64,000 nucleotides of DNA, taken from assembly GCF_030812255.1 (NCBI RefSeq), contig NZ_JAUSSH010000006.1:62001-126000 (forward strand). The letters are read 5' to 3'. The notes beneath the pieces are model-generated. The model saw only the letters and a program-made list of their open reading frames with translations, had not been told where the DNA came from and made no database searches. The stretch's first letter is position 1. Every line of letters begins with the position of its first letter. This DNA is from Paeniglutamicibacter psychrophenolicus. GTDB taxonomy: Bacteria > Actinomycetota > Actinomycetes > Actinomycetales > Micrococcaceae. Below, one piece after another: positions 40,967-50,049 of the stretch. The translations under genes and the position numbers were made by a program.

Positions 40967-42514
40967 ATGAGAACTCCCCGCCTGAGCCACCAAACCCCGC
41001 AGACGAACACCGGATCCATGCACCGCCGACGCTGGGTGGCCCTTGCCGTGCTCATGTTCCCGGTCCTGCTGATCTCGGTGGACAACACGGTGCTCAGCTT
41101 CGCCGTTCCCGCACTCTCGGAGGCGCTGACCCCCAGCGGAAACCAGTTGCTGTGGATCATCGACATCTACCCGTTGGTGCTCGCCGGACTGCTGGTGCCC
41201 ATGGGATCGCTCGGCGACCGCTTCGGCCGCCGCAGGTTGCTGCTGGTCGGCTCCAGCGGATTCGCCGCCGTTTCCGCGGCCGCCGCCTTTGCCACCAGCG
41301 CCGAGCAGCTCATTGCCGCCCGCGCGCTGCTGGGCATCTTCGGGGCCATGCTGATGCCCGCCACGCTCTCGCTGATCCGCAACATCTTCACCGACCCGCT
41401 CGAGCGCCGCAAGGCCATCGCCATCTGGGCCGCCGGGTTCTCCGGCGGCGCCGCCCTGGGCCCGATCGTCGGCGGCTTCCTGCTCGAGCACTACTGGTGG
41501 GGTTCGGTCTTCCTGCTGGCCGTCCCGATGTTGTTGCCGCTGCTGGTGCTGGCCCCGGCCCTGGTCCCCGAATCCCGCGACCCGAACCCCGGTGCCATCG
41601 ACCCGATCTCCATCGGGCTGGCCATCATGACCCTGCTGCCGATCGTCTACGGCATCAAGGAACTGACCGCCGCCGGATCCCCGGTGCTCCCGTGCCTGGC
41701 CATTGCCGTGGGCATCGCCGCCGGGGTGACCTTCACCCGGCGCCAGCTGGGGCGCGCCAACCCGATGCTGGATGTGCGCCTGTTCGCCAACCCGTCCTTC
41801 TCCTCGGCCCTGGCGGTGAACCTGCTGAGCATTTTTGCGCTGGTCGGCTTCATCTACTTCATCTCCCAGCACCTGCAGCTGGTCGCCGGCTACACCCCGA
41901 TGATGGCCGGGGTGCTGATGCTGCCGGGCCTGGCGCTGACGGTCGGCTTCGGCCTGCTGGCCGTGCGGCTGGCCAGCCGCTTCGCCGTGAAGCACGTGAT
42001 GGTGTGGGGACTGGGCCTGAACGCGCTGGCCTACGGCATCGTGATGCTGGCCGGCCAGTCCGGCTCGGTGCCGATGCTCATGGTGGCCTTCGGCGTGCTG
42101 GGCGCGGGCGTGGGCATGAGCGAGACCCTGTCCAACGACATGGCGCTTTCCGCGGTGCCCCCGGCCCAGGCCGGTGCGGCCTCGGCGATCTCCGAAACCG
42201 CCTACGAGGTCGGCTCGGTGCTCGGCACGGCCGTGCTGGGTTCGATCCTCAATGCCGTGTACCGCAACAACATCCAGGTCCCCGGGCGGTTGGGCGAGGA
42301 CGCGGCCGAGACGGCCCGGCAGACCCTGGGCGGCGCGCACGAGGTGGCCAGGTCCCTGGGCGAGCCTGCGGCCGGCAGGCTGCTGGAATCCGCCGCGCAC
42401 GCCTTCGACAGGGGCGTGGTCTACACCTCGGCAATCGCCATGGTGCTGGCCCTGGCCTCCGCGGTGATCGTGGCGATCGCGCTGCGTTCGGTCAAGGAGC
42501 AGCCGGCGGCCTAG
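40967..42514 (+). CDS. DHA2 MFS multidrug efflux pump (14 helices, QacA/SmvA-like)
   Basis: A 515-residue drug:proton antiporter. The DHA2 motif LISVDNTVLSFAVPALSEAL is in helix 1, the loop motif GSLGDRFGRRRLLL between helices 2 and 3, and motif C GGAALGPIVGGFLLEHYWWG in helix 5. About 14 hydrophobic segments fit. It probably exports cationic or amphipathic drugs and is induced when the TetR lets go of the operator. AGGAAACA lies upstream of the ATG at 40967. Confidence 0.92.
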   Translation: MRTPRLSHQTPQTNTGSMHRRRWVALAVLMFPVLLISVDNTVLSFAVPALSEALTPSGNQLLWIIDIYPLVLAGLLVPMGSLGDRFGRRRLLLVGSSGFAAVSAAAAFATSAEQLIAARALLGIFGAMLMPATLSLIRNIFTDPLERRKAIAIWAAGFSGGAALGPIVGGFLLEHYWWGSVFLLAVPMLLPLLVLAPALVPESRDPNPGAIDPISIGLAIMTLLPIVYGIKELTAAGSPVLPCLAIAVGIAAGVTFTRRQLGRANPMLDVRLFANPSFSSALAVNLLSIFALVGFIYFISQHLQLVAGYTPMMAGVLMLPGLALTVGFGLLAVRLASRFAVKHVMVWGLGLNALAYGIVMLAGQSGSVPMLMVAFGVLGAGVGMSETLSNDMALSAVPPAQAGAASAISETAYEVGSVLGTAVLGSILNAVYRNNIQVPGRLGEDAAETARQTLGGAHEVARSLGEPAAGRLLESAAHAFDRGVVYTSAIAMVLALASAVIVAIALRSVKEQPAA

Positions 42515-42533
42515 CCGGCGCGCGGTGGCCGGC

Positions 42534-43658
42534 TCAGGCGTTGAGCCGGTAACCGCGTTTGAGGACCGTGGAGATGAGCCGGGCGTCGGGCAACGCGCGG
42601 CGCAGCCGGCTCACCGCCATGTCCAGCGCGTGGTCCGAGGACCCGGCGGGCAGCAGCGCCGCCAGTGCGGGCCGGGTGACCACGTTGCCTCCGGCCAAGA
42701 CCAGGGACCTGAAGATCCGCAGCTGCGACTCCCCCAGCCCCCGTGCCTCCCCCGCCCCCTCCAGCTCCACGGTGTCCCCGCGCAGCTTCAGGTTCCCCAG
42801 CGCCGTGGCGCAGTGGACCGATCCGTTGGTCCCCAGGTGCTCGATCAGCAGGCGGATCATCGCACCCATCCGGTGCCGCTCCGGCACCAGCGGCTCGATG
42901 CCCACCGCGCGCAGCGGGGCCGCCGTCACCGGTCCCACCGCCACGGTGCACACCGTGGACTGCAAGGCCGCCAGCACCTCGTCGAGGCAATCGTGCAGGC
43001 GGGCGGCATCCAGCAGGGCGTGCACCGCCGGGGCGCTGGTGAAGGTGAGCACGTCCAGGGCACCGGAGCACAGCGCGCGCAGCAGCACCTCCAGCTTCCC
43101 GGGTTGCTCCGGGGCGACCCAGCGGTAGGGGCTGATCCCCACCACTTCCGCGGCTCCGGCCGCCAGCAGCGCGGCGGTGGCCTCGGTGTCGGGGTGCCCG
43201 TGGTGCTGCAGCACCACCGTTTTGCCGGCCAGATCCGGGGCCAGCTCGGCCACCAGCGTGCCGGTCAGCTCGTCGGCGGCCACCGATTCGGCGTCAAATC
43301 CGAGGGCGCGCACCGCGCCCAGGGCCTTGGGCCCGCGCACGTGGATCCGGGATCGATGCAGCACCGCCGCCAGCGCCTCCCCCATCCCGGCTGCCTCCGC
43401 GGACTCGAACCAGCGACGGAACCCGTAGGCGGTGCACACCAGCACGAAGTCCGGGCGAAGCTGAAGCACCCGGCGGGTGCTTCCGAGCAGCTCCGTCTCC
43501 CCCTGCAGTGGGGCGGTGGCCAGGGCGGGGGCGTGCAGCACCTGCGCCCCGCGGCGTTCAAGGGCCTCGATGAGTTCGGCCGAGCGCCGCTGCGAGGTCA
43601 CCGCGATGCGGAATCCGGACAGCACCCCGCCGGTTCCGGTCCTTGCCGTGGCGCTCAT
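42534..43658 (-). CDS. hemD: Uroporphyrinogen-III synthase fused to an OmpR-type winged helix
   Basis: A 374-residue two-part protein. Residues about 10-265 form a HemD fold (FRIAVTSQRRSAELIEALE, VLTFTSAPAVHALLDAA, VAVGPVTAAPLRAVGIEP), which closes hydroxymethylbilane to uroporphyrinogen III. Residues about 280-374 form a winged helix like OmpR-family effectors (GLGESQLRIFRSLVLAGG, DHALDMAVSRLRRALPDARL, STVLKRGYRLNA). Such fusions are known from actinobacteria, where they probably also regulate nitrogen or siroheme genes. It overlaps the cobA stop/start as ATGA, last in the nirB-cobA-hemD run. Confidence 0.88.
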   Translation of the reverse strand: MSATARTGTGGVLSGFRIAVTSQRRSAELIEALERRGAQVLHAPALATAPLQGETELLGSTRRVLQLRPDFVLVCTAYGFRRWFESAEAAGMGEALAAVLHRSRIHVRGPKALGAVRALGFDAESVAADELTGTLVAELAPDLAGKTVVLQHHGHPDTEATAALLAAGAAEVVGISPYRWVAPEQPGKLEVLLRALCSGALDVLTFTSAPAVHALLDAARLHDCLDEVLAALQSTVCTVAVGPVTAAPLRAVGIEPLVPERHRMGAMIRLLIEHLGTNGSVHCATALGNLKLRGDTVELEGAGEARGLGESQLRIFRSLVLAGGNVVTRPALAALLPAGSSDHALDMAVSRLRRALPDARLISTVLKRGYRLNA

Positions 43659-44677
43659 CGCGCGGCCGCCGGCAGCAGGGCTGCGATGTCGTCCGCGCCC
43701 GCACCGAGTGCGGCCACGCCCCCGATCACGATGACCGCGGGGTTCGAGCAGCCTGCCGCCCGCGCGGTTGCCGACAGCGTGCCCAGGGTGGCGCGGGTGC
43801 TGCGCTGGGTGTCGCAGAAGCCGCGTTCGATGATGGCCGCCGGGGTGTCGGGCGCCAGGCCGCGGCGCAGCAGCCCGGCAACGTTTTGCTGCAGCGTGGC
43901 CACGCCCATGAGCACCACCAGCGTCCCGCCGATCCCGGCCAGGTGCACCAGCTCGGTCTCGGTGAAGGGGTCGTGGCCCGAGATGACGGTGAAGGACTTC
44001 GAAACCCCGCGCGCGGTCACCGGGATCCCGGCGGCGCCGGGCACCGAGATCGCGCTGCTGATCCCCGGGACCACCGTGACCGGGATGCCCGCGGCCAGCG
44101 CGGCGTCGCGTTCCTCGGACCCGCGGCCGAAGACGAAGGGGTCCCCGCCCTTGAGCCGCACCACGGTGCGCCCGGCCCGCGCCTCGGCGATGAGCAGCAG
44201 GTTGATCCGTTCCTGGGGCACCTTGTGGTTCCCCGGCGCCTTGCCCACATCCACCAGTTGCGCGCCGGGTGCCATGGCGGCCAGCTCCTGGCCCGGGCCC
44301 AGTCGGTCGTGGAAGATGACGTCCGCGTTCGCCAGCGCGGCGGCGCCGCGCACCGTGAGCAGGCCGGAGCTGCCCGGTCCCCCGCCGACCAGCGTGATGC
44401 TGCCGTTGCGGGAGGCCGCGTACTCGCGCGAGAGCAGGATCGATTCGCGGTGCGCCAGCTCCTGAAGGACCTCCCAGCCCGGGGCACCGTCATCGACGGC
44501 GACCAGCAGCCGGACCGAACCCATCAAGCCGCGGTGGTCCTCCAGCTCGTGCGGGTGGTGTGCCCGAAGCACCAGGGCACCGGCGGACACGTAGCGTGAG
44601 ACCACGTGCCGGGCGGCCCAGCGGGCGCCGGCGACCAGGACGAATTGGCCGTGCACTTGCAGCGAGTTGGCGATCAT
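43655..44677 (-). CDS. cobA: Uroporphyrinogen-III C-methyltransferase with degenerate N-terminal domain
   Basis: A 340-residue protein. Residues about 95-340 form the SUMT domain: SITLVGGGPGSSGLLTVRG, KVPQERINLLL, GGDPFVFGRGSEE and NPAVIVIGG. It methylates uroporphyrinogen III twice to make precorrin-2 for siroheme. The first 90 residues resemble the NAD-binding part of siroheme synthase CysG, but its glycine motif is not clear, so dehydrogenation may not occur there. Overlaps nirB and hemD by four bases on each side. Confidence 0.9.
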   Translation of the reverse strand: MIANSLQVHGQFVLVAGARWAARHVVSRYVSAGALVLRAHHPHELEDHRGLMGSVRLLVAVDDGAPGWEVLQELAHRESILLSREYAASRNGSITLVGGGPGSSGLLTVRGAAALANADVIFHDRLGPGQELAAMAPGAQLVDVGKAPGNHKVPQERINLLLIAEARAGRTVVRLKGGDPFVFGRGSEERDAALAAGIPVTVVPGISSAISVPGAAGIPVTARGVSKSFTVISGHDPFTETELVHLAGIGGTLVVLMGVATLQQNVAGLLRRGLAPDTPAAIIERGFCDTQRSTRATLGTLSATARAAGCSNPAVIVIGGVAALGAGADDIAALLPAAAR

Positions 44678-47307
44678 GATGGCTCCTGGGCCGTGGTCGG
44701 GGCGCCGACGGAAATGGTGGCGCCGAGGCGCACCGGCTCGGCGGGGCGGTGCTGCCCGCGCTCGGGGACGTAGGCGAGGTCCTCGTCCCTCTGGTCCGGG
44801 GCATTAACGAAGGAGCGGAAGCGGCGCAGCTTTTCCGGGTCCGCGAGCGTGGCGGCCCATTCGTCCCGGTAGTTGCCCACGTGGGTTTCCATGGCCGCCT
44901 CGAGTTCCGCGCCCAGGCCCAGGGAGTCCTGGACCACCACGCGCTGCACGTGGGCGATGCCGCCGTCCAGGTCCTGCATCCAGTGCGCGGTGCGCTGGAG
45001 CCTGTCGGCGGTGCGGATGTAGTACATCAGGTACCGGTCGATGTAGCGGATGAGGGTGGCATCATCGATCCCCCCGGCCAGCAGCTGCCCGTGGGCGGGG
45101 TTCGCACCGCCGTTGCCGCCCACGTAGAGGTTCCAGCCTTCGGCGGTGGCAATGACGCCGACGTCCTTGGCCCGGGCCTCGGCACATTCGCGGGCACATC
45201 CCGAGACCCCCATCTTGAACTTGTGCGGGGCGCGCAGCCCGCGGTAGCGCAGCTCCATTTCGATGCCCATGGCCACCGAGTCCAGCATCCCGTAGCGGCA
45301 CCAGGAGGAGCCGACGCAGGTCTTCACGTTGCGCAGCGACTTGCCGTAGGCCTGCCCGGACTCGAATCCGGCGTCCACCAATTCCTTCCAGATCTCCGGC
45401 AGCTGCTCGAGCCGGGCCCCGAACATGTCGATGCGCAGCCCGCCGGTGAGCTTGGTGTAGAGGTTGTACTTCGCCGCGACCGCGGCAATCACGCCGAGCT
45501 TCTGCGGGGTGATCTCGCCGCCCGGGATGCGCGGGACCACCGAGTAGGTGCCGTCCTTCTGCATGTTGGCCATGACGCGGTCGTTGGTGTCCTGCGCGCC
45601 GGCCAGGCCGGCTTCCATGGGGTGCCGCGAGGTCTGGGACGCGAGCACCGAGGCGATGACGGGCTTGCAGATGTCGCAGCCGCTGCCCTTTCCGAAGCGC
45701 TCCATGACCTGCGGGTAGCTGTGCAGCCCCGCCAGCTGGACCGCCTCGAAGAGCTCGGCGCGCGAGAGTTCGAAGTGCTCGCACATGGCGGTGGAGACGA
45801 CGACGCCGTTCCTGGTCATTTCCGACTCCATGAGCTTCTTGAGCATCGGCACGCAGGAGCCGCACTGCGTTCCGGCGCGCGTGCAGGTCTTCAGCGAGGC
45901 CAGGTCGTTGACCGGTTCGCTGCCCTCGCAGGACCCGCAGCCGCCGACCGCGTCCTTGATGGCGCCGACGGAGACGGAGTTGCAGGAACACAGCACCGCG
46001 TCATCGGGCAGGTCCCCGTCGGGGACCTCGCCGCCCAGCGCGCTGAGGTAGGCGCCGGCCTCGGCGGGCAGCTCGCGGCCCAGCAGCGGACGCAGGGACT
46101 GGTAGGGGCTCGCGTCGCCCACAAAGATCCCGCCGAGCAGCACCTTGGCATCGGCGGAGACGACGATCTTTTGGTACAGGCCGCGGGCCGCGTCGGCGTA
46201 GACGACCTCGAGCGCGCCCTCGGTGCGGGCGAACCCGTCGCCGAAGCTGGCCACGTCGACCCCGGAGAGCTTGAGCTTGGTGGCGGTGTCGAAGCCGGTG
46301 AATTCGGCGTCCCCGCCCTGCAGGTGCGCCGCGAGCACCTCGGCCATGGCGTTGGCCGGGGCCACCAGTCCGATGCACAGCCCGGCGAAATTCGCTACCT
46401 CGCCGATGGCCCAGACGTGGGGCACCGCGGTGGCGCAGTGCTCGTCGATCTCGATGCCGCCGCGCGGGCCGATGCCAAAGACCGGCACCTGCGTGTTGCC
46501 CTCCTCGAGGACCTGGTTGTGGTTCCGGGCCAGCTCATCGCGGGGACGCACACCGATGGAGACAATGACCATGTCGGCGGCGATGTGTTTGTCATCGGCC
46601 ATCAGCACGCCGGTGACCTTGTCGACGCCGTCCACCGTTTCGGTGGTGACTTCCTTGGGGAAGACCCCGCCATGGACCGTGAATCCGGTCTGCGCGATCA
46701 ATCGGCCCATGGCCTGGCCCGCGCCCTCATCCAGCTGGGTGCCCATCAGCCATTTGCCGCCATCGATGACCACTGCCTCGGCACCCAACGACTGGGAGCC
46801 GGCAGCCGCCTCGAGCCCCAGCAGTCCGCCACCGATGGTGGCGACCACGGGCTTGCGCCCCAGTTGAGCGGCGAGCGCCTGAATGCCGGCGTTGATCGCC
46901 CAGACATCCTCGAGCGTGCGGTACACGTGGGTGTGCTCGTTGCCCGGGATCGGCAGTGTTGCCGCATTCGATCCGGTGGCCAGGACCAGTTCGTCGTAGC
47001 CGAAGCTGCGCCCGTCGTGGGTGGTCACTTGCTTGTTGATGCTGTCCAGTGATTTCACGCCGGCACCGGTTTCAAGGGTGACGTTTTCACGGGCCCAGAG
47101 TCCCGGATCCCCCAGCGTGAGGTCCACCGAGGTATTGGTCAGCGCCTTGGTCAGGGCAACCCTGTCATAGGGAACATGCGCTTCCTCGGTCAGTACGACG
47201 ATTTCGAGATTGCTTGGTTCGCGGGCAGCCATGGCTTCGGTGAAGCGATGTGCGGCTGGCCCGCCACCGATGACCACGATGCGGCGTATGCCGTTTCCTG
47301 TACCCAT
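44674..47307 (-). CDS. nirB: NAD(P)H nitrite reductase large subunit
   Basis: An 877-residue assimilatory nitrite reductase, reducing nitrite to ammonium in the cytoplasm. The N-terminal FAD/NAD part has VVIGGGPAAHRFTEAM and a second Rossmann motif VATIGGGLLGLEAA. A BFD-like [2Fe-2S] domain has CSCNSVSVGAIKDAV and CTRAGTQCGSC. The C-terminal siroheme/[4Fe-4S] site is complete: TCVGSSWCRYG and GVSGCARECAEA (C-x5-C and C-x3-C). The length is typical. It starts a three-gene operon and is divergent from nirD, which is unusual because nirBD is mostly one operon. Confidence 0.97.
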   Translation of the reverse strand: MGTGNGIRRIVVIGGGPAAHRFTEAMAAREPSNLEIVVLTEEAHVPYDRVALTKALTNTSVDLTLGDPGLWARENVTLETGAGVKSLDSINKQVTTHDGRSFGYDELVLATGSNAATLPIPGNEHTHVYRTLEDVWAINAGIQALAAQLGRKPVVATIGGGLLGLEAAAGSQSLGAEAVVIDGGKWLMGTQLDEGAGQAMGRLIAQTGFTVHGGVFPKEVTTETVDGVDKVTGVLMADDKHIAADMVIVSIGVRPRDELARNHNQVLEEGNTQVPVFGIGPRGGIEIDEHCATAVPHVWAIGEVANFAGLCIGLVAPANAMAEVLAAHLQGGDAEFTGFDTATKLKLSGVDVASFGDGFARTEGALEVVYADAARGLYQKIVVSADAKVLLGGIFVGDASPYQSLRPLLGRELPAEAGAYLSALGGEVPDGDLPDDAVLCSCNSVSVGAIKDAVGGCGSCEGSEPVNDLASLKTCTRAGTQCGSCVPMLKKLMESEMTRNGVVVSTAMCEHFELSRAELFEAVQLAGLHSYPQVMERFGKGSGCDICKPVIASVLASQTSRHPMEAGLAGAQDTNDRVMANMQKDGTYSVVPRIPGGEITPQKLGVIAAVAAKYNLYTKLTGGLRIDMFGARLEQLPEIWKELVDAGFESGQAYGKSLRNVKTCVGSSWCRYGMLDSVAMGIEMELRYRGLRAPHKFKMGVSGCARECAEARAKDVGVIATAEGWNLYVGGNGGANPAHGQLLAGGIDDATLIRYIDRYLMYYIRTADRLQRTAHWMQDLDGGIAHVQRVVVQDSLGLGAELEAAMETHVGNYRDEWAATLADPEKLRRFRSFVNAPDQRDEDLAYVPERGQHRPAEPVRLGATISVGAPTTAQEPS

Positions 47308-47441
47308 GCCTGTTACCCGACTTTCACTCTTGCGCTTGTGACGCGTGCTTGATTGCCTTCAGCTTAGGAAACGCGCTTTGCCTACCAATTTCCTCCTTGT
47401 TTCGTGCAGGACAACTCTGTGTCCCAAACACAAGGCGTCCC

Positions 47442-47468
47442 GTGAGGTCGCCGAAACATGCCATTAAC
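47442..47468. promoter_or_regulatory. GlnR-like box between nirB and nirD
   Basis: GTGAG-N6-GAAAC-N6-TTAAC fits the GlnR pattern gTnAc-N6-GaAAc-N6-gTnAc, with GAAAC exact and the others 4 of 5; a further half-site (CGCCC) is poor. GlnR activates nitrite assimilation in other actinobacteria. It lies 135 bases from the nirB start and 150 from the nirD start. A TAGGCT box at 47572 may be the nirD -10. The rest of this 310-base region holds nothing I recognise. Confidence 0.6.
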
Positions 47469-47617
47469 AGTTGCCGCCCCCTCCCCGGAGGTTCACCGGC
47501 CGGGGGCGGGCCCGTGAGCCGGGGTTTACCGGCGTGCAATGCGGGATCGCATCGCGTGTAACACGGCACTTCTAGGCTCGGTCCATCGAACTAAGGAACC
47601 ACGAGAGGACCCAAGCG

Positions 47618-47995
47618 ATGACTGCAACAGTAGAAGAAAACGCACTCGAGACCGCCCGGGGCCTGGTGGAGGTGTGCCGAACCGGCGACCTCGAGCCCGG
47701 CTGGGGCGAGGCCGCGTGGATTGAAGGGACCCAGGTGGCGGTGTACCGCACCCAGGACGACGGGTTCTTCGCCGCTTCCCACCACTGCCCGGGTTCCGGC
47801 GCCAAGGTCATGGCACGCGGCATTCTCGGAGACAAGACCATCGACGGCACCCGGGTTCCCACCGTCGCCTGCCCGTTGCACAAGGAGGTGTACCGATTGG
47901 ATACCGGCGCATGCCTCAGCGCGGCCGCTGCTCCACTGCCGGTCTTCGCCGTGCACCGCCTGGATGACACGCTCTGGATGGAGGCCGGACAATGA
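47618..47995 (+). CDS. nirD: Nitrite reductase small subunit
   Basis: A 125-residue Rieske-fold protein that partners NirB. VEVCRTGDLEPGWGEAAWIE and AVYRTQDDGFFAASHHCPGS, then TVACPLHKEVYRL. Like most NirD proteins it does not keep the full Rieske ligand set: the first C-x-H is missing (HHCPGSGA) while CPLH remains, so it probably lacks an iron-sulfur cluster. The start follows GAGAGGACC. It overlaps the chelatase gene by four bases. Confidence 0.92.
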   Translation: MTATVEENALETARGLVEVCRTGDLEPGWGEAAWIEGTQVAVYRTQDDGFFAASHHCPGSGAKVMARGILGDKTIDGTRVPTVACPLHKEVYRLDTGACLSAAAAPLPVFAVHRLDDTLWMEAGQ

Positions 47996-48759
47996 GCATC
48001 GACGCCGCACCACGCATTGAACATTCGGCATGGCTCGGCTGGATGGAAGCCGAGCCCTACCCCGATCTGGTGGCGGTGTCCCACGGGACGGATAGTCCCA
48101 CCGGGAGCGCAGCCGTTCTCTCCCTGGTTGAGGAGGTGGCCAGGGCACTTGACGGCATCACGGTGCACGGCGCATTTGTCGATGTACAGCAGCCGCGCGT
48201 GGAAGACCTGATGGTCTCACCCACCATAAACCCCGGGAATCGGGCCATGCTGGTTCCCCTCCTGCTATCTGCCGGCACCCATGCCTCCAAGGATCTGGGC
48301 GCCGCCGCTGCCCTGCGCGCGGGCACCACGGTGGCCGCCCCCTTGGGCCCCGATGCTTCCCTTGCGGCGGTGATGCACCGGAGGCTGCTGCAGGCGGGCT
48401 GGGTTCCCGGGGAAGCGGTGATCATGGCCTGCGCCGGAACCACGGATCCGGTGGGGGCCAATGACTGCCGCACCATGGCACAGCTGCTTGCGGGCCGTTT
48501 GCAGGTGCCGGTGACTGTTGCCTACATCTCAGCGGAGGCACCTCGCCTGGAAGATGCGCTCGCCTATGCCCGATCACACAATCCGGGGCGGCGCACGGTG
48601 GTGGCCAGCTACCTGCTGGCACCGGGACACTTCGCCCAATTGGCGGCCAAATGCGCCGCCGACGTGCTGAGCGCTCCCCTTTTGGATTCAACACAACGTC
48701 CTCCGAAGGAGCTGGTGGATATCGTTGTCAACCGGTATCACCAGTCCACCAAGAGGTAA
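47992..48759 (+). CDS. Sirohydrochlorin chelatase (CbiX/SirB-like)
   Basis: A 255-residue chelatase of the CbiX/SirB type with two related halves. DLVAVSHGTDSPTGSAAV holds the His of the first half, with LLLSAGTHASKDLGAA holding the other His. It would insert Fe(II) into sirohydrochlorin to finish siroheme for NirB; cobalt insertion is the other family role. It starts within the nirD stop (ATGA), so both are coupled. Confidence 0.88.
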   Translation: MSIDAAPRIEHSAWLGWMEAEPYPDLVAVSHGTDSPTGSAAVLSLVEEVARALDGITVHGAFVDVQQPRVEDLMVSPTINPGNRAMLVPLLLSAGTHASKDLGAAAALRAGTTVAAPLGPDASLAAVMHRRLLQAGWVPGEAVIMACAGTTDPVGANDCRTMAQLLAGRLQVPVTVAYISAEAPRLEDALAYARSHNPGRRTVVASYLLAPGHFAQLAAKCAADVLSAPLLDSTQRPPKELVDIVVNRYHQSTKR

Positions 48760-48764
48760 ACAAA

Positions 48765-48803
48765 CGGGGTCTTTCGGGCCAATTTTGTCTCGAAAGTACC
48801 CCG
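48765..48803 (+). terminator. Terminator hairpin after the chelatase gene
   Basis: CGGGGTCTTTCG pairs with CGAAAGTACCCCG, leaving one bulged A, with a loop containing ATTTTG. It separates the nirD transcript from cspA. Confidence 0.6.
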
Positions 48804-49004
48804 ATGGTAGTAACTGGGCGTTAAGTAGCGTACCGTTGAGCTTGTAGTTCTAGTTTTTCTCGCAGTAAAGCAGTGCAAATACCCCGTTGCCGGGGCGAGT
48901 ACCTTTCTGAACCGCGTTGAATCACGTAGCTGCAAGTGAATTCCACAGTGGAGTTCGCTCCCCTACGTCCCATTTCAGGACAGTCTCGAAAGGACACACC
49001 CATC
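48804..49004 (+). promoter_or_regulatory. Long 5' leader/promoter region of the cold-shock gene
   Basis: About 200 bases precede the cspA-type ATG. A possible hairpin at 48936-48954 has imperfect arms GAATTCCAC and GTGGAGTTC. A long structured 5' UTR is usual for cold-induced csp genes; promoter boxes were not located with confidence. Confidence 0.45.
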
Positions 49005-49208
49005 ATGGCAACAGGTACCGTTAAGTGGTTCAACGCCGAAAAGGGCTTCGGCTTCATCGCTCCGGACGACAACTCGGATGATGTCTTTGCACACTACTCC
49101 GCCATTCAGTCGAACGGCTTCCGCTCGCTCGAAGAGGGCCAGCGCGTAGAGTTCGAAGTTACCCAGGGCCAGAAGGGCCTGCAGGCCACCGATATCCGCG
49201 CTGTCTAA
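49005..49208 (+). CDS. cspA: Cold-shock protein, CspA family
   Basis: A 67-residue OB-fold RNA chaperone. Both RNA motifs are present: KGFGFI (RNP1) and VFAHYSAI (RNP2), with [10 protein letters not shown] at the start. It melts RNA secondary structure and acts as an antiterminator. AAAGGA precedes the ATG at 49005; an earlier ATG is less likely. A terminator follows. Confidence 0.96.
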   Translation: MATGTVKWFNAEKGFGFIAPDDNSDDVFAHYSAIQSNGFRSLEEGQRVEFEVTQGQKGLQATDIRAV

Positions 49209-49248
49209 GCTCCGGATCATCACCTGCGGCTTTTAGCTGACTAGGCGA

Positions 49249-49277
49249 GGGCGTCACTCCTTATGGGAGTGGCGCCC
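49249..49277 (+). terminator. Terminator hairpin after cspA
   Basis: GGGCGTCACTCC pairs with GGGAGTGGCGCCC with one mismatch; loop TTAT; followed by TTGCTGTTT. Convergent with the lipoprotein gene, so it may serve both. Confidence 0.75.
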
Positions 49278-49299
49278 TTGCTGTTTAACGATTTACGCC

Positions 49300-49962
49300 T
49301 CACCAGCTGAACGATCCGTGCGGGCTGGCCTTTCTCTCCAGGTGGAACACGAAGTTCTGCGATTCCGGCGGCCCCACGATAACGAACCATGTCTCCATGC
49401 CTGCCGGCTGGACCGACCCGCTCTCGAACCGGCGCACGACGAGATTCAAAAACGTCCCGGACTCCGATTGTGACGACTGCTGGATCAGCGCCAGTTCCCG
49501 CTTGGCATCGGTGGCCCGGCCCTGCGCCTGCGCGGTTTTCAGGTTCGCCAGGTTCTCCTGCACGATCCCGGACCGAAAACTCGCCAGCGTCTCGTCCGCG
49601 TTTCCGGCAATCAGCACCGGTGCGTTGATCCGCCCGAGTGCCTCGGCCAGGTCTGCCAGGCAATGCCCGGGCACCCCGGGGCCGATCCAGGCCGGTTCAT
49701 TGGTGACCATTGCCGTTCCGGCGTTGGTCCACCGTGCCACCGCAGCCAATAGGTCCGCGGCAATCTGGGCATCGGTCCCCGCCGCGATGCCCTTCACCGG
49801 TTCGACCGCGCCGGCCTGCGGGCAATCGCCGGGCAGCGGAAGTGGCTGGGTGTTCGCCTGGGTGGAGGGTGCAGGTTCGGGCGGATCCGGCACAAGGGTG
49901 GTGCAGGCGCCCAGGAAACAGGCCAGCAGCCCGGGCGCCAGCATCAACGGAATCCGCCTCAT
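49300..49962 (-). CDS. Hypothetical lipoprotein
   Basis: A 220-residue protein with a lipobox (CFLGAC after LMLAPGLLA), a proline-rich linker (PDPPEPAPS) and a soluble domain without recognised family. The domain contains two further Cys residues (GDCPQAG, GHCLADL) that may bond. Its ATG at 49962 is divergent from the LLM gene. Probably exported and lipid-anchored; function unknown. Confidence 0.75.
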   Translation of the reverse strand: MRRIPLMLAPGLLACFLGACTTLVPDPPEPAPSTQANTQPLPLPGDCPQAGAVEPVKGIAAGTDAQIAADLLAAVARWTNAGTAMVTNEPAWIGPGVPGHCLADLAEALGRINAPVLIAGNADETLASFRSGIVQENLANLKTAQAQGRATDAKRELALIQQSSQSESGTFLNLVVRRFESGSVQPAGMETWFVIVGPPESQNFVFHLERKASPHGSFSW

Positions 49963-50049
49963 GCCCCACAGCCTACGCCCGGATGAGGTGGCGGTGTGGT
50001 GTGCACGATGCCGGGGAATGAATGCGGGCGGGCGCTGGTTGCCGCCTAT

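Noticed and set aside
44749-47052. A 767-residue plus-strand frame
   Set aside because: It is the mirror of nirB, whose motifs are complete on the minus strand.
47558-47572. A second GlnR box, GTAACACGGCACTTC
   Set aside because: The left half fits but the right half (CTTCT) does not match GaAAc.
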